A DNA stretch of 44,132 bases from Pseudomonadales bacterium (GTDB lineage Bacteria > Pseudomonadota > Gammaproteobacteria > Pseudomonadales > Pseudohongiellaceae). The translations under genes and the position numbers were made by a program. Below the pieces are notes generated by a model. That model did no database searches. It was not told the origin of the DNA and worked only from the letters and a program-made list of their open reading frames with translations. Below are positions 1 to 9,685 of the stretch, in pieces (within the stretch, counting starts at the first letter, position 1; the number at the start of each line of letters is the position of its first letter). The stretch lies in NCBI GenBank assembly GCA_022819645.1, contig JAJEGU010000063.1, forward strand, positions 1 through 44,132, read 5' to 3'.

Positions 1-20
1 GGCTGCAAATCCGCTCTCAT

Positions 21-92
21 CCGCGCCCCTGGCCGCTCGATTTCGTTGAATATCCACCAATATTCGCCTCAATCGACCGGCCAGGGGCGCGG
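21..92. repeat. Long inverted repeat with nested hairpin
   Basis: A 22-bp arm at 21-42 is the reverse complement of 71-92 with a single mismatch; the outer part is CGCGCCCCTGGCCG. The intervening loop carries a second small hairpin, GAATAT (48-53) against ATATTC (60-65). The whole can fold as one long cruciform or RNA stem. There is no T-run, so it is not a standard terminator. It lies just past the 3' end of higA. It may be a mobile palindromic repeat or a small element; no gene is visible in bases 1-136. Confidence 0.7.
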
Positions 93-118
93 CGATAGCG
101 AATTTTCGCTTTCGCGAA

Positions 119-141
119 TTCCTACGGCGCAGGCTCCTAGG
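119..141. repeat. Intergenic palindromic repeat, copy 1 (partial)
   Basis: The core CGGCGCAGGCTCC is shared with copies at 21544-21570 and 30839-30865. This copy has lost part of its left arm. It overlaps the last bases of higA and supplies its TAG stop (137-139). Confidence 0.6.
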
Positions 142-442
142 CCGCGGACCGTCGGGGTGTGACCTGTCTTGCAATAGTACGGCCGATCTGAATCTCCGCT
201 TGGCGAAGCTCCCAAGACTTCTGCAGATTCAGCCAGAGTTGTGGAGTCGTTCCGAAGTATCGCGCCAGGCGTAAGGCTGTATCCACACTCACTCCCCGCC
301 GACCGTTCAAGATCATCGTTACCCGATTTACCGACACCCCCAGAGCCTTCGACAGTGCGTTGGCCGACAGTCCAAGCTCTTCGAGCTCGTCGCGCAAGAC
401 CTCGCCCGGATGTACCGGTCTCATTCCATTCTTCGTGCCCAT
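137..442 (-). CDS. higA: HigA-family antitoxin (orphan)
   Basis: A 101-aa helix-turn-helix protein of the HigA/VapI addiction-module family. These antitoxins bind and neutralise the HigB ribosome-dependent mRNase and repress their own operon. Near the N-terminus is the family signature 'RPVHPGEVLRDELEELGL', followed by an XRE-type HTH (about residues 24-62, 'SANALSKALGVSVNRVTMI') and a C-terminal 'TTPQLWLNLQKSWELR' helix. The ATG has a GAGGG-type ribosome site about 8 bases upstream. The cognate toxin should lie directly upstream, but only its last codons survive (454-522), so this antitoxin has no partner here. It may persist as a transcription regulator or as an anti-addiction protein. The stop codon lies inside a dispersed palindromic repeat. 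Confidence 0.9.
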   Translation of the reverse strand: MGTKNGMRPVHPGEVLRDELEELGLSANALSKALGVSVNRVTMILNGRRGVSVDTALRLARYFGTTPQLWLNLQKSWELRQAEIQIGRTIARQVTPRRSAA

Positions 443-453
443 GTCAGATACCC

Positions 454-522
454 TCAGTGATAATCGAGAATCTCAACTTCGTGCGGCCCGTCGTCTGGAC
501 CATTGTTCTGTAAAGTCCTCAC
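454..522 (-). pseudogene. Remnant of higB toxin (C-terminal codons only)
   Basis: Reading toward higA, the codons just upstream of its ATG translate as NGPDDGPHEVEILDYH and stop. HigB toxins end in this kind of sequence (acidic residues, then DYH) and sit directly upstream of higA. A TAG (523-525) and the pepN stop (535-537) close the frame only about 22 codons in, so the catalytic part of the toxin is gone. Identification rests on the ending and on position; the remnant is too short for more. Confidence 0.6.
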
Positions 523-534
523 CTATTGACAAGT

Positions 535-3228
535 TTATCCAAGGGACTTGGATACTATCTCGTTCACGTCCCGGGAGACGCCTTCGCGGTCGCCGATGCG
601 GCGTAGTTGTTCGCGCATCAATTGCTGGCGCTCGGCGTCGAATTTGCGCCAGCGGGTGAGCGGCGTGATCAGCCGGGCGGCGATCTGCGGATTGATCGCA
701 TCGAGTTGCATGGCCTGTTCGCCGAGGAATTCGTAGCCCGCGCCGGAGGCGTCATGGAAATTGACGTGGTTCTGGCCGCAGAAGGCGCCGATCACGGCGC
801 GCACCTTGTTCGGATTGCGGAGCTCGAAATCGGAATGCCGCAACAGCTCCCGCACTCGCGTCAGGGCGCCCGGATGGGGACGGGTCGCCTGCAGGCTGAA
901 CCATTGGTCGACCACCAGCGGCTCCTCGCGCCATTGCTCGTGGAACTCGGCCAGCGCCTCCCCATAAATGCCCTCACCCGCGCGGCTGTGGGTCAGGATC
1001 TGCAAGGCGGCGAACTGGTCGGTCATGTTATTGGCTTGCTCGAATTGCTGCCGGCAGCGTTCCAGCCATCTCTTCTCGCCGGATCTAACGAGGGCTGAAA
1101 GAGCAAGATTGCGCAATGACCGGGCGGCGATCGATTCAGCATCGGCCCGATAGTCGCCGGTGGCGGGAATGCTTTCGAACAATTCGGCCAGCAACTTTTG
1201 GTGAGATTCGGCCAGCCTGTCGAGCAGGAACTCCCGCACCGTGTGAATCGCCTCGACGTCCGCGGTTTCGGCCTGTTCGATCAGATAGCTTTCGGCCGGC
1301 AGGCGTAGCAGTTCGGCGAACATGGCGCGATCCGCTCCGGCGCCTGCATCGACCGCCTCGGCGAGAATGTTCCGATGCGCCTCGCGCAGGATTTTCGGCA
1401 GGCGCAATTCCCTGCCGCCGCGGAAATCGTCCTGTAACCCCCCCATGAGCATCAGCGCCAACTCCTGGCCGGCGTTCCAGCGATTGAAGCCGTCGCTGTC
1501 ATGACTCATCAGGAACAGGAGGTCTTCGGGCCTGTAATCGTATTTCAGCCGCACCGGTGCGCTGAAACCGCGCAACAGCGAAGGCACGGGAGGTTCGGAA
1601 ACGTTTTCGAATACGAAAGTCTGAATCGGTTGCGTAACCGCAAGCACGCGGTCGCCGGAGATTGCGGCCGGCTCGTCCTGCAAGCGTAGCGGAATCTCCT
1701 TGCCCGCCGCATCAAGTAATCCCAGACGCAAGGGAACATGAAAAGGCACCTTTCTTTCCTGACCCGGCGTGGAAGGACAGGACTGGCGTACGCGCAATTC
1801 GAATCGCTGCGATTCGGCGTCATGAAAGCCCTCGACTTCCAGCAGCGGCGTGCCGGCCTGGCGGTACCAGTTGCGGAACTGCTTCAGATCGACCCCGCTT
1901 GCGTCTTCCATGGCGGTAACGAATTCCTCGATCGTCACCGCCTGCCCGTCGTGGCGCTCGAAATACAGGTCGGTGCCGGCGCGAAAACGCTCGGGGCCGA
2001 GCAGATTGCTGATCATGCGCACGACTTCGGCGCCCTTTTCGTAAATCGTGACAGTATAGAAATTCGAGATTTCCATGTAGGAGTCGGGCTGTACCGAATG
2101 CGCCATGGGGCCGCTGTCCTCGGCGAATTGCACCGAGCGCAGAAAGGCCACGTCCTGCACGCGCTTGACCGTGCGCGAATTCATGTCGGCGCTGAATTCG
2201 CTGTCGCGAAACACCGTAAACCCCTCCTTCAGACTCAACTGGAACCAGTCGCGGCAGGTAACGCGGTTGCCCGACCAGTTATGAAAGTATTCGTGGGCGA
2301 CCACGGCCTCCACGCGCTGGAAGGCCCAGTCGGTCTGGGTGGCGGAATTGGCCAGGATGCAGGAGGTGTTGAAGATGTTCAGGCCCTTGTTTTCCATCGC
2401 GCCCATGTTGAAATCGTCGACGGCAACGATCATGAAGATGTCGAGATCGTACTCGCGCCCGTATTTTTCCTCGTCCCAGCGCATCGCCCTTTTCAGCGAG
2501 ACCATGGCGTGATCGCATTTGTCGAGATCCTTGGGCTCGACAAAAATGCGCAATTGCACCTCGCGGCCCGAGGCCGTCGTGAAACGGTCGTCGAGACTGA
2601 CGAGATCTCCCGCCACGAGCGCGAACAGGTAACTCGGCTTGGGAAAGGGATCCTCCCAGGTGCGCCAATGCCGTGTTGTGTCATCGCAATCGCCTTCGGC
2701 AACGCAATTGCCGTTGGACAGCAACACGGGATACCTGTCGCGTTCGGCCCGGATCGTGGTGGTGAATTTCGACATCACGTCGGGTCGGTCGAGGTAGTAC
2801 GTGATGCGGCGAAATCCCTCGGCCTCGCATTGCGTGCAGAACATCTTGCGCGACTTGTACAAGCCTTCCAGGGCGGTATTGTTCTGCGGCTCGATCCGGG
2901 TGCGGCAATAGAGCGTGAAGCGGTCGGCGCCGCCGGACGCCAGCGATCGCAAATTCGGAATCCGCAGGCTGTCCTCTTCGAGAGTGAAATCGGAAGCTTC
3001 CAGCACGCGCTCGTCGAGCCGCAACTCTTCCAGCAGGAGTTCGCGGCCATGCAGCACCAGCATGTCCTCGTCCACGCCGCTGAAATCCGGATTGCGCCGG
3101 AATTGCAGCCTCGCCTCCACCACCGCATGGGTCTCATACAGGTCGAAATCGAGTTCGGTGCTGTCGATGGTGAACGGCGGCGGCCGATAGTCGTGCAAGT
3201 ACGTAGTGCGTGCCTGTGCGTCTTTCAT
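535..3228 (-). CDS. pepN: Aminopeptidase N (M1 zinc metallopeptidase)
   Basis: An 897-aa cytosolic M1-family aminopeptidase that removes N-terminal residues from peptides; its length is normal for proteobacterial PepN. The exopeptidase motif GAMEN is at residues 276-280. The zinc site HEYFH is at 312-316, with the third ligand Glu335 18 residues on (KEGFT). The N-terminal beta-saddle domain begins near residue 10 ('YLHDYRPPPFTIDS'), and DUF3458-type domains follow the catalytic core. It is transcribed alone, divergently from the vapBC-type pair. Its end abuts the higB remnant, so a deletion removed the toxin but left pepN intact. Confidence 0.97.
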   Translation of the reverse strand: MKDAQARTTYLHDYRPPPFTIDSTELDFDLYETHAVVEARLQFRRNPDFSGVDEDMLVLHGRELLLEELRLDERVLEASDFTLEEDSLRIPNLRSLASGGADRFTLYCRTRIEPQNNTALEGLYKSRKMFCTQCEAEGFRRITYYLDRPDVMSKFTTTIRAERDRYPVLLSNGNCVAEGDCDDTTRHWRTWEDPFPKPSYLFALVAGDLVSLDDRFTTASGREVQLRIFVEPKDLDKCDHAMVSLKRAMRWDEEKYGREYDLDIFMIVAVDDFNMGAMENKGLNIFNTSCILANSATQTDWAFQRVEAVVAHEYFHNWSGNRVTCRDWFQLSLKEGFTVFRDSEFSADMNSRTVKRVQDVAFLRSVQFAEDSGPMAHSVQPDSYMEISNFYTVTIYEKGAEVVRMISNLLGPERFRAGTDLYFERHDGQAVTIEEFVTAMEDASGVDLKQFRNWYRQAGTPLLEVEGFHDAESQRFELRVRQSCPSTPGQERKVPFHVPLRLGLLDAAGKEIPLRLQDEPAAISGDRVLAVTQPIQTFVFENVSEPPVPSLLRGFSAPVRLKYDYRPEDLLFLMSHDSDGFNRWNAGQELALMLMGGLQDDFRGGRELRLPKILREAHRNILAEAVDAGAGADRAMFAELLRLPAESYLIEQAETADVEAIHTVREFLLDRLAESHQKLLAELFESIPATGDYRADAESIAARSLRNLALSALVRSGEKRWLERCRQQFEQANNMTDQFAALQILTHSRAGEGIYGEALAEFHEQWREEPLVVDQWFSLQATRPHPGALTRVRELLRHSDFELRNPNKVRAVIGAFCGQNHVNFHDASGAGYEFLGEQAMQLDAINPQIAARLITPLTRWRKFDAERQQLMREQLRRIGDREGVSRDVNEIVSKSLG

Positions 3229-3321
3229 TCGAAGCTGGTTCCTGTCCGATCTTGCGAATGCGGGCGATTGTAGCAGCCCGTGAAATCAGATTGTGACCAG
3301 GATTCACACTCCAGGTTGGGC

Positions 3322-3357
3322 TTGACCGGGAATCCAGTTAGCCATATTCTTAGCTAA
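3322..3357 (+). promoter_or_regulatory. Promoter and possible operator of the VapBC-type pair
   Basis: TTGACC (3322-3327) and TATTCT (3345-3350) are spaced by 17 bp. An inverted repeat, TTAGC (3338-3342) and GCTAA (3353-3357), brackets the -10 box, as expected for autoregulation by the antitoxin. Read from sequence only. Confidence 0.45.
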
Positions 3358-3379
3358 TCCACCAAAGGCAGAGACGACA

Positions 3380-3613
3380 ATGGTTACAGTGAATGTCCAT
3401 GAGGCCAAGACAAAGCTATCGCGCCTGCTCGCGCAAGTGGAAGCGGGAGAAGACGTGATCATCGCCCGTAGCGGCACCCCGGTGGCTCGGCTGGAACGCT
3501 TGCAAAAGCCGGGCAAGCGCGAGTTCGGTTCGATGAAAGGTCAGATCAAACTCGGAGACGAATTCTTCGATCCCTTGCCGGAAGAAGAGCTGGCTTACTG
3601 GGAGGGCCGTTAA
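3380..3613 (+). CDS. Phd/YefM-family antitoxin
   Basis: A 77-aa protein with the Phd/YefM N-terminal DNA-binding fold: 'VNVHEAKTKLSRLLAQVEAGEDVIIA' and then 'GTPVARLERL'. The acidic C-terminal tail (DEFFDPLPEEELAYWEGR) is the usual toxin-wrapping segment. It precedes a PIN-domain toxin by 3 bases, the classic antitoxin-first order. It should mask the toxin's active site and repress the operon. The ATG is preceded by a purine-rich AGAGACGAC. Functional pairing is inferred from the arrangement. Confidence 0.9.
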   Translation: MVTVNVHEAKTKLSRLLAQVEAGEDVIIARSGTPVARLERLQKPGKREFGSMKGQIKLGDEFFDPLPEEELAYWEGR

Positions 3614-3616
3614 ACC

Positions 3617-4003
3617 TTGCGGTTGCTGCTCGACACCCATGCCTTATTCTGGTGGCTATCCGGCAGCCGCCGGCTTACGCCGCCGGCGAAACGAGCCATC
3701 GCGGATACCGGCAACGAAGTATTGGTAAGCGCCGCGACCGCGTGGGAAATCGCCACCAAGCATCGGCTGGGAAAACTCCCGGAGGCAGATATTCTGGCGC
3801 AAGACATACCCGGCGCAATCGCCAACCAGGGCTTCGAGGAACTGCCAATTTCAGTTGCCGACGCCGACCGGGCCGGTTCACTGCCCGGGCCTCTACGTGA
3901 TCCGTTCGACCGAATGCTCATCGCCCAGGCATTGTCCCGAGACCTGGCGCTGGTTTCCATCGAGACCGTTTTCGAAAATTACGGCGTCCGTCGGGTTTGG
4001 TGA
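3617..4003 (+). CDS. vapC: PIN-domain toxin, VapC family
   Basis: A 128-aa PIN-domain ribonuclease. Mg2+-binding acidic residues are visible at D6 (LLLDTHALFWW), E44 (TAWEIATKHRLGKL) and D95/D98 (RDPFDRMLIAQA). The 'LDTHALFWWLSG' start is typical of VapC toxins paired with Phd-type antitoxins. VapC toxins cleave specific RNAs, often initiator tRNA or rRNA; the target here is unknown. The start is TTG, 3 bases after the antitoxin stop, so translation is probably coupled. The module looks intact. Confidence 0.9.
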   Translation: MRLLLDTHALFWWLSGSRRLTPPAKRAIADTGNEVLVSAATAWEIATKHRLGKLPEADILAQDIPGAIANQGFEELPISVADADRAGSLPGPLRDPFDRMLIAQALSRDLALVSIETVFENYGVRRVW

Positions 4004-4017
4004 AATTCGTCGCTTTC

Positions 4018-6210
4018 TCAATCGAGTTCACCATACCAGTAAGGCGTCTGCTCCGCCCACTCGCTATCCGGAAAATGCTCGTGCAGCAAGGCGAACGCCG
4101 CCTGGGAGAGATTGCCGTTCCCGCGGTAGCAGGCAATGCGGGTGGTGAATACCAGACGATGCAGGGTGCGTGGAATGCGCGGGTCATCGAGATTTTCGCT
4201 CGCGTAGCGAATCACGTGCGGGCCGAACGAAGTGACTGCCGCTGTCTGCCGGTACTCGTCAACATCCCTGATCTCCGATAGTTCCGCATCGGAATAGCGG
4301 GAAAAAAGAGGAGTTTGAAGCATCTCGTCGCGGGTCCGATCACGGTACGACGAGGCGCACCACCACCCGCGTGTTATTCCAAGAGTTACATGGTCGGGTG
4401 TTTGTCGTTCGTGGCGAACTGTTCTGTCAAAGTGGATCCGCCCGACGCCTCGATCCAGCCATGGCGAGAACGCCGGATAATCGAAGATGATCCTGGCCGC
4501 TTCGAAGTGCCTGTCTTGACCCTGCTCGAATTGTTCCATATCGCGAGCCAGCCACGGGACGTGTTGGCGAATCTGGGCCGAGAGCCGCAATGCCGACTCA
4601 AGGTCGTCGGCGAGCATCGCTTTTGTCCATCCCGCGATGGCTAGCCGCCCGCGTTGATAGTCGCTCAAGCCGGGTGTGTCGATGGTCTCCTCGATCATCG
4701 AGGAAGTGAAGTACGAGTTCAGCAGATCGATGGCGCCGGGGCTGAACAGCGTGGTATCCATCGTGATCCGGTGGAAGTTGGAAGGCAGTTGGCGAGCGAA
4801 GCTGTCCGTCCACGGAAGCGAGAGGGGCTGTAGCGACGCCCAACGGAAATAGTCCGGCCAGGTTGGGGAAATTCCGGCCGCCGCGAGGCGAACGCGATTG
4901 ACCGACGACCTGCCGAGACCCTTGCCGATCACTTCCTCGGCGAGCCGCACACCGGTATCGACTCGGCCCAGAAGTCCCGATATTCGGATTCGTTGCAGCA
5001 GAATATTCAAGTGACCCGGTGTGTCGTCGGGGAGCGCCTCCGCCGCCTGCAGGAGTTCAGTCAACGTCGACTCGTCCAGGCTGGAGGACGCCCGAATCAG
5101 CGCGATGTACAACCACGCCGGAGACTGCTCGGCACGCCACTGTTCGACTATCTCCCCGGGAGTGATCTGGTCATTCGTGGCGTACCAGACCCAGCGCGTG
5201 TAATCCGTCGCCTCGTCCATGGGGCTGAGTCTGCGCCTCATGTAGCGGTAGTTGAACAGGTCTTGCGCGGACAGGCTCGCCGGGTCGTCGAATATCCGCT
5301 GTTCGATTTCATTCTGGACGGCTGCGGAATCGATCCTTGTCCGAATGTGGAGGATTTGTCCCGGCACGGAAGGAAAGGCCGCAAGATACTCCGGTTCATC
5401 GGCCAGTTCCCGGAAGGCGCTCAGCGACAAATCGAGGTGTAAGCGCGTATCGTTCTCGTTGACGGTCGCCTCGCGCGCCAGCGAGCGTCCGACAAGGTAG
5501 CGGCCAAGGTCTTGCCAGGGTGAATCGTCGTCCTGGCCTATGTCTTCGAAGCGGGACGCGGCTTCGAGAAACTGACCGTCATAAAAGTAGGCGGCGGCGA
5601 TCTGATAGCGCCGGTCGTGCTGTTCCAACGGCAGCCAATCCGAAGCCGGTTCCTCAAGCGGGACAAAGGCGGTTTCACCGCTGCATTGGGCGAACACCCG
5701 AACCTGGGCTGCGAGCCACCGCGACAACTCGACGGAACCGGCGCCGTATCGCGACCTCCTGTCCGAGAGCGTTTCCCCGGCAGTCTTGAAGGCATCGTAC
5801 TGGCAGTTGTGGACGTAGTTCGAGATTGTGCGGGAGTTACCCGGGTTGGCTGGGTCTGTAATTTCGCGGGAAAACCGTTTCCAGGTCCCGAACCCCGCTG
5901 GTGGCGCAAAGCCTTCTTCACGCGCCATACGCCAGAACTGCTCCTCGTAGTCTTCGGCTGGGTCGGGCGGGGTGTACTCCGACTGGAAGAGGGTGGCGTG
6001 ATCATCCGTGAACAGACCGTTCAGATGCAGATAGACAATCAGTGGGTACACGACATCGTAGCGGGAAAGCCGATAGGGGAAATCGCCGGCGATCACATCG
6101 TCCCGGTCAATCTGGTCAACAAATTCCGTTACGTAGTAGAACGGTCCGGATGCCGACGCTGGCCATACGAAAGCCAGGATCAAAAGCGCTGTTCCCAGTA
6201 ATCGTTTCAT
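4018..6210 (-). CDS. Secreted protein of unknown function, partner of DUF3142 gene
   Basis: A 730-aa protein with an N-terminal signal peptide (MKRLLGTALLILAFVWPASA, cut near ASA-SG). I chose this ATG because GGAGG sits 7 bases upstream and because it overlaps the upstream stop as ATGA. The open frame extends 17 codons further but would hide the signal peptide. The middle (about residues 200-270, 'IAAAYFYDGQFLEAASRFEDI') and later helices read like TPR/Sel1-type helical repeats. I do not recognise a catalytic motif. It is probably periplasmic. The 4-base overlap with the DUF3142 gene means the two are co-translated and probably work together. Confidence 0.75.
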   Translation of the reverse strand: MKRLLGTALLILAFVWPASASGPFYYVTEFVDQIDRDDVIAGDFPYRLSRYDVVYPLIVYLHLNGLFTDDHATLFQSEYTPPDPAEDYEEQFWRMAREEGFAPPAGFGTWKRFSREITDPANPGNSRTISNYVHNCQYDAFKTAGETLSDRRSRYGAGSVELSRWLAAQVRVFAQCSGETAFVPLEEPASDWLPLEQHDRRYQIAAAYFYDGQFLEAASRFEDIGQDDDSPWQDLGRYLVGRSLAREATVNENDTRLHLDLSLSAFRELADEPEYLAAFPSVPGQILHIRTRIDSAAVQNEIEQRIFDDPASLSAQDLFNYRYMRRRLSPMDEATDYTRWVWYATNDQITPGEIVEQWRAEQSPAWLYIALIRASSSLDESTLTELLQAAEALPDDTPGHLNILLQRIRISGLLGRVDTGVRLAEEVIGKGLGRSSVNRVRLAAAGISPTWPDYFRWASLQPLSLPWTDSFARQLPSNFHRITMDTTLFSPGAIDLLNSYFTSSMIEETIDTPGLSDYQRGRLAIAGWTKAMLADDLESALRLSAQIRQHVPWLARDMEQFEQGQDRHFEAARIIFDYPAFSPWLDRGVGRIHFDRTVRHERQTPDHVTLGITRGWWCASSYRDRTRDEMLQTPLFSRYSDAELSEIRDVDEYRQTAAVTSFGPHVIRYASENLDDPRIPRTLHRLVFTTRIACYRGNGNLSQAAFALLHEHFPDSEWAEQTPYWYGELD

Positions 6211-7001
6211 AACAGTGCCTCCACTTGCTGGACGAGTTTTGTGAATTGGGGTTCCGTCCATGGTTCAGGAACGAACAGAAACACCCTGCTCAGGTTGTCG
6301 ACCGGCGCCAGGGGTTCATCGGAGGAATAGCCGACATTGCCGGTGCAGATGGGATTGGGAAATTCCCGCTCAGCGTACAGCGTGTGGCGAATGATCCCGC
6401 CTTCCGGCCCCATACGGTAGATCATCGGCACGACGGCATCGACCGGAAGTCCTTCGGTCCAGTCGTCGTGGAAGCACCAGGAAGCCAAGGCGGTAATCGA
6501 CAGCCTTGCGCCTCCGGTGCGTACTCGCAGTTCCTCGAGCAAGCGCCGGTAGAAGATTCGTTGCGACAGCCTCGCATCGAAATCGACCTGATGTTCCACC
6601 GGCCCGAATGGACGCCCGACGGCGATGATCGCGTCGGCCAGGCGCGCTGTTGTCGCGGCGCCGGGGACTCCGACAGCTTCGAGACGAACAACGCTCGTGA
6701 TTTCCGCTGCGCTCGGATAAGTGACCTTGTTGGTCCGGTACTGGATAGCAAAATCGTCGTGATCGAGATTGATCGTGGCGGTCCACAGGGCCACCTTGTC
6801 CCGCTTCGGATCGATGAACGAGAGATCCTCCTCGCGCCGCCAGGCCCAGAGGTAGTAGTCGGGCTCAGCAGCCTGATCGAACGCCCCGGCAACCTGACTC
6901 CAGGGAGTGAACAACCCGGTCGCCGCGATGGCGGTAACGATGCACGCCAACCCGCAAACGAGCCAAGGCGTCCCTGATCTGCCTTTTGCAACTTTCATCA
7001 T
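6207..7001 (-). CDS. DUF3142-family protein
   Basis: A 264-aa protein (from the MMKVAKG start) with an N-terminal hydrophobic segment (LVCGLACIVTAIAATGLF), so it is exported or membrane-anchored. The rest fits DUF3142, a glycosidase-like TIM-barrel family: 'YYLWAWRREEDLSFID', 'HQVDFDARLSQRIFYRRLLEEL', 'LSITALASWCFHDDW', and 'VDAVVPMIYRMG'. The conserved DFD and SWC-W segments are present. No activity has been assigned to the family, to my knowledge. The frame is open to 7127 (TTG), but that extension has no good ribosome site. It is the first gene of a two-gene unit. Confidence 0.75.
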   Translation of the reverse strand: MMKVAKGRSGTPWLVCGLACIVTAIAATGLFTPWSQVAGAFDQAAEPDYYLWAWRREEDLSFIDPKRDKVALWTATINLDHDDFAIQYRTNKVTYPSAAEITSVVRLEAVGVPGAATTARLADAIIAVGRPFGPVEHQVDFDARLSQRIFYRRLLEELRVRTGGARLSITALASWCFHDDWTEGLPVDAVVPMIYRMGPEGGIIRHTLYAEREFPNPICTGNVGYSSDEPLAPVDNLSRVFLFVPEPWTEPQFTKLVQQVEALL

Positions 7002-7195
7002 CCGAGGCAGCTTCACCTGCGCACACATGGTCCTGGTCCGGAAAAACCACTCAACTGCGGATACTCCAAGCCCGGAGAATACTCCTTCCGTACTTCGGGG
7101 TCTATGAACAGGAAGAAAGTCCAGCAACTCTCATTACGGCGCTGGGCGCACTCAACTGGGTCATCCTGCGCGCAGTATGACATGAGGGATGAGGC

Positions 7196-8326
7196 GCAAA
7201 AATGAGAATCCATGCGGGGAACACGGCCCAAGCCAAGTCCAGATGAGCTCCGACTGGCATCGGTTCATCCCCGCGCATGCGGGGAACACGGTCCAGCCCC
7301 GAGATGATGTACGGCCTACCCCGGTTCATCCCCGCGCATGCGGGGAACACAACCAGCAAGCCTTGCAAAGATGCTCGTATTTCGGTTCATCCCCGCGCAT
7401 GCGGGGAACACCAACAACCTGCGTCGTCGAGGCTTTATCTAAGCGGTTCATCCCCGCGCATGCGGGGAACACACCAAACAAGTTGGACATCTCGTTCAAG
7501 ATGCCGGTTCATCCCCGCGCATGCGGGGAACACGGGACTCCCCGCAAAACGACCATCCAGGTTTTCGGTTCATCCCCGCGCATGCGGGGAACACGTCACT
7601 TCGACCGGGGATTTCCGCCTGTCGATCGGTTCATCCCCGCGCATGCGGGGAACACACCAGCCGCATCCGTTCAAATTCACCCCGACGCGGTTCATCCCCG
7701 CGCATGCGGGGAACACTTGACAACAGCGTGCTTGTCGCTGAAGACCCACGGTTCATCCCCGCGCATGCGGGGAACACCCAGTCAGCCGTACGCCATATAT
7801 CGGCGTGTCCGGTTCATCCCCGCGCATGCGGGGAACACAATTTGGTGAAATTGTTTTCCCGCCCGTCTTTCGGTTCATCCCCGCGCATGCGGGGAACACA
7901 TCCCTTTGAATTCCCGGCGGTGGATCACGTGCGGTTCATCCCCGCGCATGCGGGGAACACTGGTCGCGGAAGAATTTGTTCCGCGCCTTTACCGGTTCAT
8001 CCCCGCGCATGCGGGGAACACGTCTCCTGTGTGCCGGCATTCAGACGGTAGGCCGGTTCATCCCCGCGCATGCGGGGAACACAGGCTCATGCCCGCCCTT
8101 GCCAAATCGACCGCCGGTTCATCCCCGCGCATGCGGGGAACACCTGCCGGCTGATACCCGATACCCTGCCGACACCGGTTCATCCCCGCGCATGCGGGGA
8201 ACACTTCCTTGGGGTCTTTGCGCCCGCCTTTTGCGTCGGTTCATCCCCGCGCATGCGGGGAACACATATTCCCGGAGTTTTTCAATCACGTTTTTAACGG
8301 TTCATCCCCGCGCATGCGGGGAACAC
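7196..8326 (-). CRISPR. Type I-E CRISPR array, 18 identical repeats plus a terminal half-repeat
   Basis: Eighteen 29-bp repeats start at 7261 and recur exactly every 61 bp to 8298, with 17 spacers of 32 bp. In crRNA orientation (minus strand) the repeat has flank GTGTT, stem CCCCGC/GCGGGG with a 4-nt loop, and handle ATGAACCG, the type I-E form. Repeats look identical, which suggests recent activity. At the low-coordinate end a decayed repeat (7196-7224) keeps only CATGCGGGGAACAC and is separated by 36 rather than 32 bp. This marks it as the old, leader-distal end. The newest spacer is therefore at 8266-8297, next to cas2. Spacer targets cannot be judged from this window. Confidence 0.99.
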
Positions 8327-8473
8327 ACTTCCTACAAGCTACTGAAAAGACTAATCTTTTTCAGGTTGCGGAAAACTACCAATAAAATCCATAACTTAAA
8401 TTGTTAGAGAACGGGATCATATCTCAAGAGGCAATAGTTCCCGAAAGACTCACAAACACCTCCGCACTGTCAA
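8327..8473 (-). promoter_or_regulatory. CRISPR leader
   Basis: An AT-rich 147-bp stretch between the cas2 stop and the first repeat. A TATGAT -10-like box lies at 8416-8421 on the minus strand; I cannot assign a convincing -35. A hairpin, CTGAAAAGA (8342-8350) with TCTTTTTCAG (8355-8364), sits 16 bp from the first repeat. I did not find a clean IHF consensus. Confidence 0.7.
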
Positions 8474-9683
<1,210 letters not shown>

Positions 9684-9685
9684 GG

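Noticed and set aside
1738..3273. A 511-codon frame antisense to pepN
   Set aside because: It is opposite a clearly identified gene, shows no family motifs, and is typical of high-GC antisense frames. The same applies to 21763-23853 and 31392-33224.
7189..8407. Open frames running through the CRISPR array that encode repeating peptides
   Set aside because: They are by-products of the repeated DNA; the 61-bp unit is not a multiple of three, so the frame shifts each unit.
8327..8473. IHF-binding site in the leader
   Set aside because: Only a partial match (CAA, then TTA at the wrong spacing) was found.
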